A stretch of DNA of 64,000 bases from Mucilaginibacter pineti. Its GTDB lineage: Bacteria; Bacteroidota; Bacteroidia; Sphingobacteriales; Sphingobacteriaceae. Positions 1 through 8,684 of this stretch are shown here, one piece after another; the first letter of the stretch is position 1, and each line of letters starts with the position of its first letter. The stretch covers positions 248,001 through 312,000 of the forward strand of contig NZ_FNAI01000001.1 in NCBI RefSeq assembly GCF_900101875.1. The letters run 5' to 3'. The notes below the pieces were generated by a model. The model saw only the letters and a program-made list of their open reading frames with translations. It was not told the origin of the DNA and ran no database searches. The translations under genes were made by a program, and so were the position numbers.

Positions 1-426
1 GAAAAGCCTCAGGAAAGTTATAATAAGGATAAGCGGTATCGCAGAAAAACAGCCTTAACCGGTATTGGGCTGCTGTTTGCCCTCGGATTGATATTTGTTA
101 TTGTAATTATAAAATTTGCAACTTCTGGCGGCACTTCAAATATGCTTTCTTTTACCATGTTCCCCAGCAGCGATGATGCTTATAAAATAGCCGAACAGTA
201 CATATCCCCCACTATTCACTCGGGCAACTTATCTTTCTCAGAAGATCGGTATCAATTCGCCAAAAAGTCCGACTCGGTTTTTGTTATTAAATCGGATGTT
301 ACCGGTATTGATGAAAAGGGCCAAAAGGTTAAAACCAACTTCTCCATCACCCTGAAATACGACGGTGGCTCAAAAACCAACATGGATAACTGGACTATGC
401 TTGATATGAACGAAGTCGCAGAGTAA
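1..426 (+). CDS. C-terminal part of a single-pass membrane protein, function unknown (5' end outside window)
   Basis: The frame is open from the first base of the window, so the true start lies to the left; an in-frame TTG near 88 is inside the membrane segment and is not a plausible start. The visible part begins with a charged, basic stretch (KDKRYRRK), which fits a cytoplasmic side. A hydrophobic helix of about 22 residues follows (TGIGLLFALGLIFVIVIIKF), then about 100 soluble residues that would be periplasmic. I recognise no catalytic motif. It may end a transcript, because the next gene begins 194 bases later behind its own likely promoter. The call as a real gene is fairly safe; the function is unknown. 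Confidence 0.6.
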   Translation, partial: EKPQESYNKDKRYRRKTALTGIGLLFALGLIFVIVIIKFATSGGTSNMLSFTMFPSSDDAYKIAEQYISPTIHSGNLSFSEDRYQFAKKSDSVFVIKSDVTGIDEKGQKVKTNFSITLKYDGGSKTNMDNWTMLDMNEVAE

Positions 427-550
427 GCTTTCCTGTTAAACCCACCCCTTTTAATTCCCTCATTTGCTAATTAATTCGAAGTCGTTTTTTACCTCTTCGG
501 AGTTGATAATTGTGTATTTTTAATAAATTATAAAAAAAAATAAATGCGGG

Positions 551-576
551 GCAACCTTTGGCAACTGTGCTACGTG
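551..576 (+). promoter_or_regulatory. Possible ECF-type promoter (autoregulation of the sigma gene)
   Basis: GCAACC at 551-556 is followed after 16 bases by CGTG at 573-576. This resembles the GAAC / CGTC pair used by many ECF sigma factors and lies 45 bases upstream of the ECF gene at 621, so self-activation is plausible. AACCTTTG at 553-560 also resembles the housekeeping Bacteroidota -7 element with one mismatch, so the two readings compete. The rest of the 194-base gap 427-620 holds only A/T-rich sequence. Confidence 0.3.
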
Positions 577-620
577 ATAACTGAAAACAAAGGATAAATT
601 AACACGGTAGATACCCGTTT

Positions 621-1253
621 ATGGGAGAAGCAGAACTACAGAAAGTAATTGCAGGCTGTTTACAGCATAGCAGAACAGACCAAAAAATGCTGTATAAGGC
701 ATTCTATGGTTTTGCTATGAGCATATGCCTGCGTTACGCTGGAAATCGTTATGAAGCAGCCGAGATCATGAACCAGGGCTTTTTAAAGGTGTTCACCAAT
801 TTACATAAATACGATACCGGACGACCGTTTATTGCCTGGGTTGGGCGCATAATGATGAATACTTCTGTTGATTATTACAGGAGCAACCTCAAACTATCGC
901 TTAACGACGATTTGGATGCTGCGGAAGATATTGGCCATAACGATTTGCCCGATCAAAAACTGAACTATGACGATTTGATTAGCATGGTGCAGCAACTGCC
1001 AAACGCCTACCGTACCGTATTTAACCTGTTTGCCATTGAAGGATTTACACATGAAGAAATAGCCGCAAAGCTGAATATCAGCACAGGTACATCAAAATCA
1101 AATTTGTTTAAAGCGAGGGAGAAACTAAAAACGATGGTACTTAATGCCGGCCGCTTGCCGGATGCCGACACAGAAAGCAGTCGCCAGAATATTGTAGCCA
1201 TTGGTGCTATAAGCATTGGCATGTCTGTTTTGATAGAATTTATAATGAGATGA
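621..1253 (+). CDS. RNA polymerase sigma factor, ECF (sigma-70) family
   Basis: An alternative sigma factor that would direct RNA polymerase to a small regulon, probably including its own operon. Sigma region 2 spans about residues 20-90, with the typical 'ICLRYAGNRYEAAEIMNQGFLKVF' type helix. Region 4 spans about 115-170, with a helix-turn-helix around EGFTHEEIAAKLNIS and KSNLFKAREKLK. At 210 residues it is slightly longer than the family norm. The extra C-terminus (about 188-209, from NIVAIGAISIGMS to IEFIMR) is hydrophobic enough to be a membrane helix, which is unusual. The stop overlaps the start of the next gene by four bases (ATGA), indicating coupling to a probable regulator. ATG at 621 is the only sensible start. 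Confidence 0.9.
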   Translation: MGEAELQKVIAGCLQHSRTDQKMLYKAFYGFAMSICLRYAGNRYEAAEIMNQGFLKVFTNLHKYDTGRPFIAWVGRIMMNTSVDYYRSNLKLSLNDDLDAAEDIGHNDLPDQKLNYDDLISMVQQLPNAYRTVFNLFAIEGFTHEEIAAKLNISTGTSKSNLFKAREKLKTMVLNAGRLPDADTESSRQNIVAIGAISIGMSVLIEFIMR

Positions 1254-2554
1254 AAGAGAAAAAGGAAAATAAATTGGATCAGCTATTCAAAGACGGGATA
1301 TCCGGCTCTGAAGATCGTATTGTTTTTCGTGAGGAGGATTGGGCTTCAATGGAACAGTTACTGGATGGCAAATCCAGCAAAAAAGCAGGCGTGTTACGTT
1401 TTATATATTATGCCTCGGCAATAGCGGCTTTACTGCTACTGGCAATAGGTTTATATTTTTTTAATAACAAAGATAAGGCAACATCAAACCAAACGAAATT
1501 ATACGGTAATACAAAAAAACAACCTAAAACAAACAATAATCCGGTGCAGCCTGCTACACCACAGGATACAGGCATGATTGCGGTTAACAAAGGCTTAAAT
1601 AACAATGTTACTCCGGGGCAAAATAATAACCCGGTGGCGCCCTTGGCCGGTAATCATACAGGGCATTATTCGCCGGTTAACAATAATGTTGTGGTAAAAC
1701 CATCCGGGACAAACACAACAAAGGATAGTGTTGCCTTATATAACAACCTTGTTAATAATACCAATGTTACACCAAAAGATAAACGGGTAGTTAACAATAC
1801 AAATGCAACCGCTACTAATCAAATAGCATCGGCAGGTAACCAGGTACAAAATGGCGTGGCGGCCAATACAACGCCGGATACTGTTACCGAAGTACAGCAG
1901 CCGGTACAGCAAAGTAATAAAGCGCTTATAGCGGCCAATCAAAAATTTAAAACCCGGCCGCAATTTTCGCTGAGCGTATTGGCAGCACCGGATGTTAACG
2001 CGGTTAATTCGTTTAACAGATCGCAGGTGGGCACAAACTTTGGGTTGCAACTTTCCGTACGTATATCTAAAAAATTCAGTATCAGTACAGGAGCGGCTTA
2101 TGCTGTTAAACCTTACGAAGCTGGTTTTAGTAGTTATAAGGCTGCATATAACTCACCTATTGACCCTACAAATGTATATGCCAACTGTAAAGTATTAGAT
2201 ATTCCTTTAAACATGAGCTACCAGGTATATTCAAGAGGAAAAAATGCATTGGCTTTGGGTACCGGTTTATCATCATACTTTATGCTGAGGGAAAATTATC
2301 GTTTTGATTATTCGCCCGAAAGCGGATGGGCACCTCATAATCTTGAAATAAAAAATCAAAACCAGCACTTGTTTGGGGTGCTTAATGTTAATGCTACTTA
2401 TCAACGTCAAATTAATTCAAAATTCAGCGCTGTGGTGCAGCCTTATATGAAACTTCCGCTTACCGGTATCGGCAACGGAAGGGTTGATCTTAAATCAACA
2501 GGGGTTGCATTAGGTGTTAGCTGGAATTTAAATTCAGTATTTAAACCAAAATAA
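1250..2554 (+). CDS. Inner-membrane anchored, anti-sigma-like protein with C-terminal outer-membrane-type beta-barrel domain
   Basis: Coupled to the ECF sigma gene through ATGA, the usual position of its anti-sigma factor. Residues 1-45 are charged and cytoplasmic-like, and a single hydrophobic helix follows at about 48-68. Residues 75-225 form a low-complexity linker rich in Asn, Thr, Val, Pro and Gln. The last 200 residues (from about 235) alternate polar and hydrophobic residues in the style of a PF13568-type outer-membrane beta-barrel. No cleavable signal peptide is visible, so the protein appears to be held in the inner membrane. The anti-sigma role is inferred from position only; no HHCC zinc motif is present. 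Whether the C-terminal domain truly inserts in the outer membrane is open. Confidence 0.75.
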   Translation: MKEKKENKLDQLFKDGISGSEDRIVFREEDWASMEQLLDGKSSKKAGVLRFIYYASAIAALLLLAIGLYFFNNKDKATSNQTKLYGNTKKQPKTNNNPVQPATPQDTGMIAVNKGLNNNVTPGQNNNPVAPLAGNHTGHYSPVNNNVVVKPSGTNTTKDSVALYNNLVNNTNVTPKDKRVVNNTNATATNQIASAGNQVQNGVAANTTPDTVTEVQQPVQQSNKALIAANQKFKTRPQFSLSVLAAPDVNAVNSFNRSQVGTNFGLQLSVRISKKFSISTGAAYAVKPYEAGFSSYKAAYNSPIDPTNVYANCKVLDIPLNMSYQVYSRGKNALALGTGLSSYFMLRENYRFDYSPESGWAPHNLEIKNQNQHLFGVLNVNATYQRQINSKFSAVVQPYMKLPLTGIGNGRVDLKSTGVALGVSWNLNSVFKPK

Positions 2555-2558
2555 TTTT

Positions 2559-3101
2559 ATGAAATATATTGTCATTATTTTACTTGTCTGGTTCAGCAAC
2601 CAGGCGGGCCAGGATACCTATGTTTGTAAAAACGCCAAAATAAGCCTGTTTTCAAAGGCCCCGCTCGAGGATATTGATGCTACCTCAAACACCGGTACAT
2701 CTGTTTTAAATGTTGCCACCGGCGATATGGCGTTCAGTGTACCTATCCGCAGCTTCACGTTCGAAAAATCATTAATGCAGGAGCATTTTAATGAAAACTA
2801 TATGGAGAGCGACAAATATCCCAATGCCACCTTCAAAGGCAAGATCCAGGAAAAACTGGATGTTACCAAGGATGGCAGCTACCCGGTAAATGCCGCCGGT
2901 GTGTTTGAAGTGCATGGTGTTAAACAAACCCGCACCATTAAAGGAACCGTTACCGTTAGCAAAGGCGTAGTGAGCCTGGCATCAACATTTATAGTTGCAT
3001 GTAAAGATCATAACATAGAGATACCCCAGCTGGTATTCCAAAAAATTGCCGAAACCATTCAAATTAAAGTGGCAGCCAGTTATACGCTTTATAAAAAATA
3101 A
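2559..3101 (+). CDS. YceI family periplasmic protein
   Basis: A lipocalin-like beta-barrel protein of the YceI family, known to bind long isoprenoid or amide lipids in the periplasm; its physiological role in Bacteroidota is unsettled. A short hydrophobic leader (MKYIVIILLVWFSNQAG) is followed by the YceI pattern: ISLFSKAPLEDIDA, the FxVPIRSFTFEKSLMQEHFNENYMES region, YPNATFKGK, and GVFEVHGVKQTRTIKG at about 125-140. The 180-residue length is normal. It starts five bases after the preceding stop and probably shares a transcript with the sigma gene and the two genes that follow. YceI, DUF5777-like and Rieske genes side by side suggest a redox or lipid-quinone-linked envelope function. Confidence 0.88.
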   Translation: MKYIVIILLVWFSNQAGQDTYVCKNAKISLFSKAPLEDIDATSNTGTSVLNVATGDMAFSVPIRSFTFEKSLMQEHFNENYMESDKYPNATFKGKIQEKLDVTKDGSYPVNAAGVFEVHGVKQTRTIKGTVTVSKGVVSLASTFIVACKDHNIEIPQLVFQKIAETIQIKVAASYTLYKK

Positions 3102-3135
3102 CAAATACCCCATTCCCAAAACCAAATCAATCAAC

Positions 3136-4086
3136 ATGAAACACTATTTATTACTTGCAGCATTCACCCTGTTTACGGGAATGGCTTTCGCGCAGCAACC
3201 CCCTGCAAAAAAAGACACAATCTCGTCGGCAGATTCATTACTGAACAGCCTGAGCGGAGAAACAAAGGCCGAACCAGTGATGGCCACCTTTAAATCAACA
3301 AGGCTTATTTTATCTGAAACCAGCGAAACCATCAAAAAAAATAACCTCAACTTTGTTATTGTTCATCGTTTTGGCGATATAGGCGGTAATGATGGCGGCG
3401 GTAAAACGCTTTGGGGCTTTGATAACTCCTCAGATATTTACATAGGGTTTGAATACGGCTTAACCGATAACCTGGATATTGATTTTGGCAGAAGCAAGTA
3501 TGAGCAGCTGTTGGAACTGGGTTTAAAGTATAATTTCCTGCACCAAACATCAGATAACAGCATACCTGTAGCTTTAACAGTGATAGGCAAAACTGGTTTA
3601 AAACCCTACAGTGTAACCACCAACGTATTTGACGATTATGGCAACAGGTTTAATTATTTTGCTCAACTGGTAATAGCCCGTAAATTTTCATCAAGGTTTT
3701 CTGCGCAGATCTCCCCTTCTTTTGTGCGCAATAACCTGCCCTTCCCTTTTGTTGAGGGTAACGAGAAAGATTTTTTCTCCTTATCGGCAGCCGGTCGTTT
3801 TAAGATCACCAAGCGTATGGGGATAGTGGTTGATTACGCGCATCCATTTTCCGATTTCAGGCGGAACAGCGATAGTCCTAAATTTTATGATCCATCGGGT
3901 GTAGGTATTGAAATTGAAACAGGCGGTCACGTATTCACCATGAATTTTACCAATGCCGAGGCTATATCACCTATGAATTACCTGAGCAATACACAATCAA
4001 AATGGGGCAAAGGACAGTATCGGTTTGGCTTTACCATAACGCGCGTATTTGATTTTAACCCTAAACATAAAGGCACTTACAAATAA
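3136..4086 (+). CDS. DUF5777-like outer-membrane beta-barrel protein
   Basis: The start is placed at the ATG at 3136 because it opens a classic signal peptide (MKHYLLLAAFTLFTGMAFAQ) with cleavage after AFAQ. A longer in-frame start at 3046 would lie inside the YceI gene and add a non-signal leader. The mature part (about 295 residues) has repeated amphipathic strands, glycine-rich turns, and phrases such as LNFVIVHRFGDIG and YIGFEYGLTDNLDIDFGRSK that fit the DUF5777 barrel family. That family often sits next to YceI and Rieske genes. It is probably an outer-membrane protein of unknown cargo, cotranscribed with its neighbours 34 bases upstream and 21 bases downstream. Confidence 0.8.
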   Translation: MKHYLLLAAFTLFTGMAFAQQPPAKKDTISSADSLLNSLSGETKAEPVMATFKSTRLILSETSETIKKNNLNFVIVHRFGDIGGNDGGGKTLWGFDNSSDIYIGFEYGLTDNLDIDFGRSKYEQLLELGLKYNFLHQTSDNSIPVALTVIGKTGLKPYSVTTNVFDDYGNRFNYFAQLVIARKFSSRFSAQISPSFVRNNLPFPFVEGNEKDFFSLSAAGRFKITKRMGIVVDYAHPFSDFRRNSDSPKFYDPSGVGIEIETGGHVFTMNFTNAEAISPMNYLSNTQSKWGKGQYRFGFTITRVFDFNPKHKGTYK

Positions 4087-4107
4087 ATCCCCTTAAAATA
4101 TTTCACT

Positions 4108-4548
4108 ATGCAAAGACAAGAGTTTTTATCGAAATTAGGCATCAGCCTTGCAGCGGTTTGCGTTGGCTGTAACCTGGCATCATGCGGCAGTGATGTAAAA
4201 AACAGCGACCCAACCCCAGGAAATAATGCGCCCGATGGTAGCGGTCCACTCCTTACTGCCAATCTTAATTCAGAATTACAAGCTATTGGCGGTTTTAAGG
4301 TGGCAGCAGGTATTATCCTGGTACGCCTTGCAGCAGGAAGCGTTGCCGATTCATTTACCGCCGTACAGGTAGCCTGTACGCACCAGGGCACATCTATTAA
4401 CTATAATAACGCCCAGGGTATATTTATATGCCCGAATCATGGCAGCGAATTTAGTACCACCGGAGTGGTATTACGCGGCCCGGCCGGGTTTGCACTCAAA
4501 CAATACAAGGTTAACATTACCGGGACTGACCTCACGGTTACTACATAA
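4108..4548 (+). CDS. Rieske [2Fe-2S] lipoprotein
   Basis: A small Rieske iron-sulphur protein, probably an envelope electron carrier. Both cluster-binding boxes are present: Cys90-Thr-His92 and Cys108-Pro-Asn-His111, spaced as in Rieske ferredoxins. The N-terminus (residues 1-26) has a hydrophobic stretch followed by VGCNLASC, which gives one or two lipobox-like cysteines, so export and lipid anchoring are likely. At 146 residues it lacks the additional domains of cytochrome bc-type Rieske subunits. It is the last gene before a strong terminator. Electron partners are not visible in the window; a link to the YceI and barrel proteins upstream is inferred from synteny. Confidence 0.87.
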   Translation: MQRQEFLSKLGISLAAVCVGCNLASCGSDVKNSDPTPGNNAPDGSGPLLTANLNSELQAIGGFKVAAGIILVRLAAGSVADSFTAVQVACTHQGTSINYNNAQGIFICPNHGSEFSTTGVVLRGPAGFALKQYKVNITGTDLTVTT

Positions 4549-4555
4549 ATGCAGC

Positions 4556-4592
4556 AGCCCGGCTTAATAATACAAGCCGGGCTTTTATTTTC
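4556..4592 (+). terminator. Rho-independent terminator after the sigma/YceI/Rieske operon
   Basis: A perfect 10-bp stem, AGCCCGGCTT (4556-4565) with AAGCCGGGCT (4574-4583), encloses an 8-base loop and is followed by TTTATTTT. It begins eight bases after the Rieske stop codon. Confidence 0.9.
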
Positions 4593-4697
4593 TTCGCTTT
4601 CTCCCGATAAATTGCCGGTTACAGGCAACCCTTTAGTAACAACCAACGATATATTAATACAGGTCGCTTTTGGGGTGGCTGCAAAAATCAACTGTTC

Positions 4698-5525
4698 ATG
4701 GCTACTGTTTCTGTTGTTATCATCACAAAAAATGAGGCCGAAATGCTAAACCGCAGTCTTGCTATGCTGCGGCAGATCAGCGATGATATTATAGTAATAG
4801 ATAACGACAGTACCGATGATACCCTGACTGTTGCCGCCAGCAATGGTTGCCGCATTTATCCAAAAAACTGGGATGGTTATGGCGCTAATAAAAATAAAGG
4901 CATCCAGTTAGCCAAACACGATTGGATACTGAGTATTGATGCCGATGAGATTCCCGATGCCGAGCTTCTGAACACAATAGCCTTGTTACAGCTTGACGAT
5001 AATAAAACTGTTTACGATATTCCGTTCAGGTCATATTATGGCAGCAAACTCATCCGGTTTGGTACCTGGGGACGAGATCACCACATCAGGCTGTTTAACC
5101 GCATTCATGTAAAATGGACGGAACCACCAGTACATGAAACGCTGCTGCTGCCTAAAAAATCGACAGTAAAAAAACTAACCGGACATTTGCACCATTATTC
5201 GGTAAGCAATGCAAAAGAACATGAGGCTAAAACCCTGTTATATTCCCGCCTCAGCGCTATAAAATATTTGCAGAGCGGCAAAAAGGCAGGTGTTGTAAAA
5301 TTATATATTGCCCCGCTGTTCCATTTTGTAAAGATCTACGTAATTTTATTGGGATTTTTAGATGGTAAAGAAGGCTGGAATATTGCAAAAATGGCTTTTA
5401 AAAACACCTGGTTAAAGTATCATTACCTAAATAAAGCACTGCATCAACATCATCCGCAAAGCACTTATCAGCATGAACTACCCGTTATGGCCTATAAATT
5501 TAATGCCGATGCGCGGGTTGAATAA
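4698..5525 (+). CDS. Glycosyltransferase family 2 (WaaE/KdtX-like)
   Basis: A cytoplasmic GT-A fold transferase that would add a sugar from a nucleotide donor to a lipid-linked glycan or lipooligosaccharide core. The N-terminal donor-binding block is VSVVIITKNEAEMLNRSL, the metal site is SIDADE at about residue 77, and the GRDHHIRLFNR / PPVHETLL region matches LOS-core beta-glucosyltransferase relatives. The 275-residue length is typical. It is the first gene of the glycan locus, with the flippase ATG 15 bases after its stop. The acceptor sugar cannot be told from sequence. Confidence 0.87.
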   Translation: MATVSVVIITKNEAEMLNRSLAMLRQISDDIIVIDNDSTDDTLTVAASNGCRIYPKNWDGYGANKNKGIQLAKHDWILSIDADEIPDAELLNTIALLQLDDNKTVYDIPFRSYYGSKLIRFGTWGRDHHIRLFNRIHVKWTEPPVHETLLLPKKSTVKKLTGHLHHYSVSNAKEHEAKTLLYSRLSAIKYLQSGKKAGVVKLYIAPLFHFVKIYVILLGFLDGKEGWNIAKMAFKNTWLKYHYLNKALHQHHPQSTYQHELPVMAYKFNADARVE

Positions 5526-5540
5526 TCCGGGGCATTGTTC

Positions 5541-6956
5541 ATGAAAAAAAAGCTGGTTCATAACCTATCGGCCAATGTGCTGCAGCTTGTGGTAAACCAG
5601 CTGTTTGGCGTACTAATATTTTACCTCTTATCTGTAAATCTCGATAAAAACAGTTTTGGACAAGTAAACCTGGCGCTGGCACTGCTGCTTGCGGTATTTA
5701 ATATCCTCTCGTTCGGTATAGATCAGGTAGTGGTTAAGAAAGTGGCCCAGGGCGATGACGCACAATCTGTGCTATCTTTATATGCCTTTCACGTAATTGT
5801 TGCGGGCTTTTTGTTTTATGGGATCCTGTTAATTGGCAGCCTCTTTTTTACCCATGATAATGAGCTTTACCGCCTGATACTTTTAATAGGTGCCGGTAAA
5901 CTGATGATCTTTTTCTCAACGCCACTAAAGCAAGTATCAAACGGAATGGAGCGGTTTAAACTGCTTTCCTACATGCTGGTAGTATCAAATACAGTCAGGG
6001 GGATTTGCCTTGTTGTTTTAGCCTTGCTGCATCACATAAACCTGCAAACCATTGTATGGGTATTTATTGCCGGTGATGCACTGGAACTAATTGTGTGTGC
6101 TTATCTTTTTACACGGTACATAAAAGTACCTGTAAAACCCCGCTGGGCAAAAATGGAATATCGTGAATTACTAAAGCAATCATTACCACAGGTTGGCGTG
6201 GTGCTTATTACATCGGCGCTTGCCCGGTTCGATTGGTTGTTCATCGGGTTCATTCTTTCGGCTGCAAAACTGGCAGAGTATAGTTTTGCTTACAAGATCT
6301 TCGAGATCTCTACCCTGCCCCTGCTGGCTATTGCACCGCTGCTTATCCCCCGGTTCACTAAATTATTTAAAACAGACGACCATCGTGAAGCCGACCTTAA
6401 ACTGCTCGTCAGGATAGAACTTGTAATTGCCGCCCTTACCGCGTTGCTGATAAATATGGGCTGGAACCCACTAATTGACATGGTTACCGGCGGTAAATAT
6501 GGCGCGGTAAACACCACCACAATTTTTATCTTATCGCTCTGCATACCTTTTATGTACCTGAGCAATTTTTTATGGACGATTTTTTTTGTGCAAAACCGGC
6601 TTAAAATGATCCTCCACTCCTTCCTCATAACCTTTGGCGTAAACGTAGCCGGCGATTTGTTGCTCATCCCCATTTATAAGAACGAGGGTGCCGCCGCCGC
6701 ATTTTTACTGGCATGTTTGGCGCAGGTTATTTTTTACATGACTAAAAATACGCTCGCCGGGCTCAGGGGTGTTTTTTACTACTTAATACCGTCCCTTATT
6801 TGCGCTGCCGCAAGTGGCTTTTTAGCAAAAATGTTATTCCAAAACGTTTGGCTGGCCTTACTTTCATCTATACTATTTTTCGTTTTATCGCTGCTTGCTA
6901 CCCAACAAATAAAACTGCGCGATGGTAAGCAGTTAATAAAGCTACTCAATTGGTAA
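5541..6956 (+). CDS. Wzx-like polysaccharide flippase (MOP superfamily)
   Basis: An integral membrane protein with about 12-14 hydrophobic helices along 472 residues. It resembles the polysaccharide biosynthesis branch of the MOP exporters, which flip undecaprenyl-linked oligosaccharides to the periplasmic face. The N-terminus (KKKLVHNLSANVLQLVVNQL) and the GIDQVVVKKVAQ segment after the second helix are typical of these flippases. I use the ATG at 5541; the frame is also open from a TTG two codons earlier. It sits between the GT2 gene and an O-antigen polymerase/ligase-like gene, which fits a Wzx/Wzy type pathway. Confidence 0.88.
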   Translation: MKKKLVHNLSANVLQLVVNQLFGVLIFYLLSVNLDKNSFGQVNLALALLLAVFNILSFGIDQVVVKKVAQGDDAQSVLSLYAFHVIVAGFLFYGILLIGSLFFTHDNELYRLILLIGAGKLMIFFSTPLKQVSNGMERFKLLSYMLVVSNTVRGICLVVLALLHHINLQTIVWVFIAGDALELIVCAYLFTRYIKVPVKPRWAKMEYRELLKQSLPQVGVVLITSALARFDWLFIGFILSAAKLAEYSFAYKIFEISTLPLLAIAPLLIPRFTKLFKTDDHREADLKLLVRIELVIAALTALLINMGWNPLIDMVTGGKYGAVNTTTIFILSLCIPFMYLSNFLWTIFFVQNRLKMILHSFLITFGVNVAGDLLLIPIYKNEGAAAAFLLACLAQVIFYMTKNTLAGLRGVFYYLIPSLICAAASGFLAKMLFQNVWLALLSSILFFVLSLLATQQIKLRDGKQLIKLLNW

Positions 6957-7031
6957 AATAGTAAGGTTTCGCCGTTTAAGCAGGCAACCAATCCCGTTTT
7001 CAGGTCGTAATGATTTAAAGGAAACCGGAGA

Positions 7032-8684
7032 ATGGTGCTTAACAGAATTGCTTTTTACATCAACAAAATAAAGTCGGCGGCAGACTGGCATCTCCTCGCC
7101 TTTTTGCTGTTGTTTTTGAATGTAAAGCTGGCGGTAAAAATTCCGGCCATTATTCTTATCTATATTTTCCGGTTCAATTTCAAGTTTGGGTTTAAGTTCA
7201 AAAACTCAAGGTTGCCCCTGTTTTACCTGCTGATAATGGTTATTCCGTTCATTAGTATTTTGTTCAACCGGCAGGCAGTCAACCTCAATTATATAGTTGT
7301 AATACTCATTGGTATGGCATTCTGGCTGCTTTGTATCCTGGCCATACACCAGGTAAAGTTTTCTGTAGAAAGAAATGATACCGCCATAATTCATCAAACG
7401 CTGCTTGTGTTTTTTGCAGTTAACGCCTTGGTATCATTTATCAATATCGCGCTTATTGTAAAAGCTACCGGTAACATCAACCCTTACACCTACCAGGGTG
7501 AATACCAGAAATACTTCATCAGCACCGGCGATTATATCCGCGGACTTACATTTGATACTTCTACCACAAACGCGGTACTCAGCGCTTTTGGTGTTGTTTA
7601 TTTCCTCGGCCGCAAAAATGCCGTAATGCTTTTTGTTTGCATGGCTACGCTGCTTTTAACGGGTAGCAATTTTATAAACCTGGTTTTACTACTCATTTTC
7701 ATCCTGCTATTCGCATTTAAAACAGATAAGCTTCAGAAAAGCTTTATAGTGATCTGCCTGGTATTTCTGGGGATTTTTATGGCGAAAGTATCTCCCCAAA
7801 ACGATAAATACGCAAGTGAAACCGTAGCACGCCTTTTTCATAAGGAAGTGGTAACGCCATTGCCTGTTACCGGCATCAACATCGCGGCAGCTAATAACAC
7901 CCCTTTAACTCTTGATGAACGCCGCAGAAAAATGGCACTGGCATATACTGATAGTGTATACGCAGTTTTGCATCCGCCTAAGTCTGTAATAGTAATGCCG
8001 GCTACTGAAATATATAAAGCCGAAGGCGGGCGAATTGCCATTAAGGGCCCTCCCATCCATACCGCCACCTACCAAAGCAGCACTCAAACCCCACCCGAGC
8101 AGCGGCAGCTTGTTGAATTTATAAGCACACATAAGCAGGCATTAGCCATCACGGGTAAGGAAGAAGCTCTTCCAACCTTACCTGGCAAGGCGGCTGGATT
8201 CCTGCAAACGATAAACTTTTTTCATGGAAATCCCGCACGGATACTTGCGGGCGCAGGTATGGGGAATTTTTCGTCAAAACTTGCCTTCAGGGCTACCGGA
8301 TTGGGTTTTGCCGGGGGCTACCCGCATAAGTTTATTTATATCGATCATGATTTTATGGTTAACCATTTAAACCTTTACCTCAACTTTTTCAGCCGCAGGT
8401 CGGGTTTTCATTCTTTAACTAACAGCCCGTTCTCGGTTTATGACCAGTTATTGGGCGAGTATGGTTTAATAGGCTTGCTGGTATTTGCCATTTACTACCT
8501 GGGCTTTTTTGCCCGGCATTATAAAAAGCTCACTTACGGCTTGCCAGTTTTGCTGTTAATGCTGTCGGCTTTTTTTGTGGAATACTGGTTTGAGCAATTA
8601 TCGGTATTGATACTTTTTGAATTGCTGCTATTGCTCAACATAAAAGAAAACTCAACCCCAAAACCGCTTACCAATGAACTTTGA
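7032..8684 (+). CDS. O-antigen polymerase/ligase-like membrane protein
   Basis: A polytopic protein of 550 residues with roughly ten to eleven membrane helices. A very long periplasmic loop (about 250-430) contains GAGMGNFSSKLAFRA and a region rich in small residues. This architecture is that of Wzy polymerases and WaaL ligases, which either join repeat units or transfer the finished glycan to a lipid. The sequence does not decide which. The loop is longer than is usual for Wzy. It follows the flippase by 75 bases and overlaps the next glycosyltransferase by 11 bases. A second protein of this general type lies at 11819. Confidence 0.78.
   Translation: MVLNRIAFYINKIKSAADWHLLAFLLLFLNVKLAVKIPAIILIYIFRFNFKFGFKFKNSRLPLFYLLIMVIPFISILFNRQAVNLNYIVVILIGMAFWLLCILAIHQVKFSVERNDTAIIHQTLLVFFAVNALVSFINIALIVKATGNINPYTYQGEYQKYFISTGDYIRGLTFDTSTTNAVLSAFGVVYFLGRKNAVMLFVCMATLLLTGSNFINLVLLLIFILLFAFKTDKLQKSFIVICLVFLGIFMAKVSPQNDKYASETVARLFHKEVVTPLPVTGINIAAANNTPLTLDERRRKMALAYTDSVYAVLHPPKSVIVMPATEIYKAEGGRIAIKGPPIHTATYQSSTQTPPEQRQLVEFISTHKQALAITGKEEALPTLPGKAAGFLQTINFFHGNPARILAGAGMGNFSSKLAFRATGLGFAGGYPHKFIYIDHDFMVNHLNLYLNFFSRRSGFHSLTNSPFSVYDQLLGEYGLIGLLVFAIYYLGFFARHYKKLTYGLPVLLLMLSAFFVEYWFEQLSVLILFELLLLLNIKENSTPKPLTNEL

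Noticed and set aside
4077..4391. Minus-strand frame over the Rieske gene
   Set aside because: It lies fully antisense to a well-supported gene and has no domain-like features; a shadow frame.
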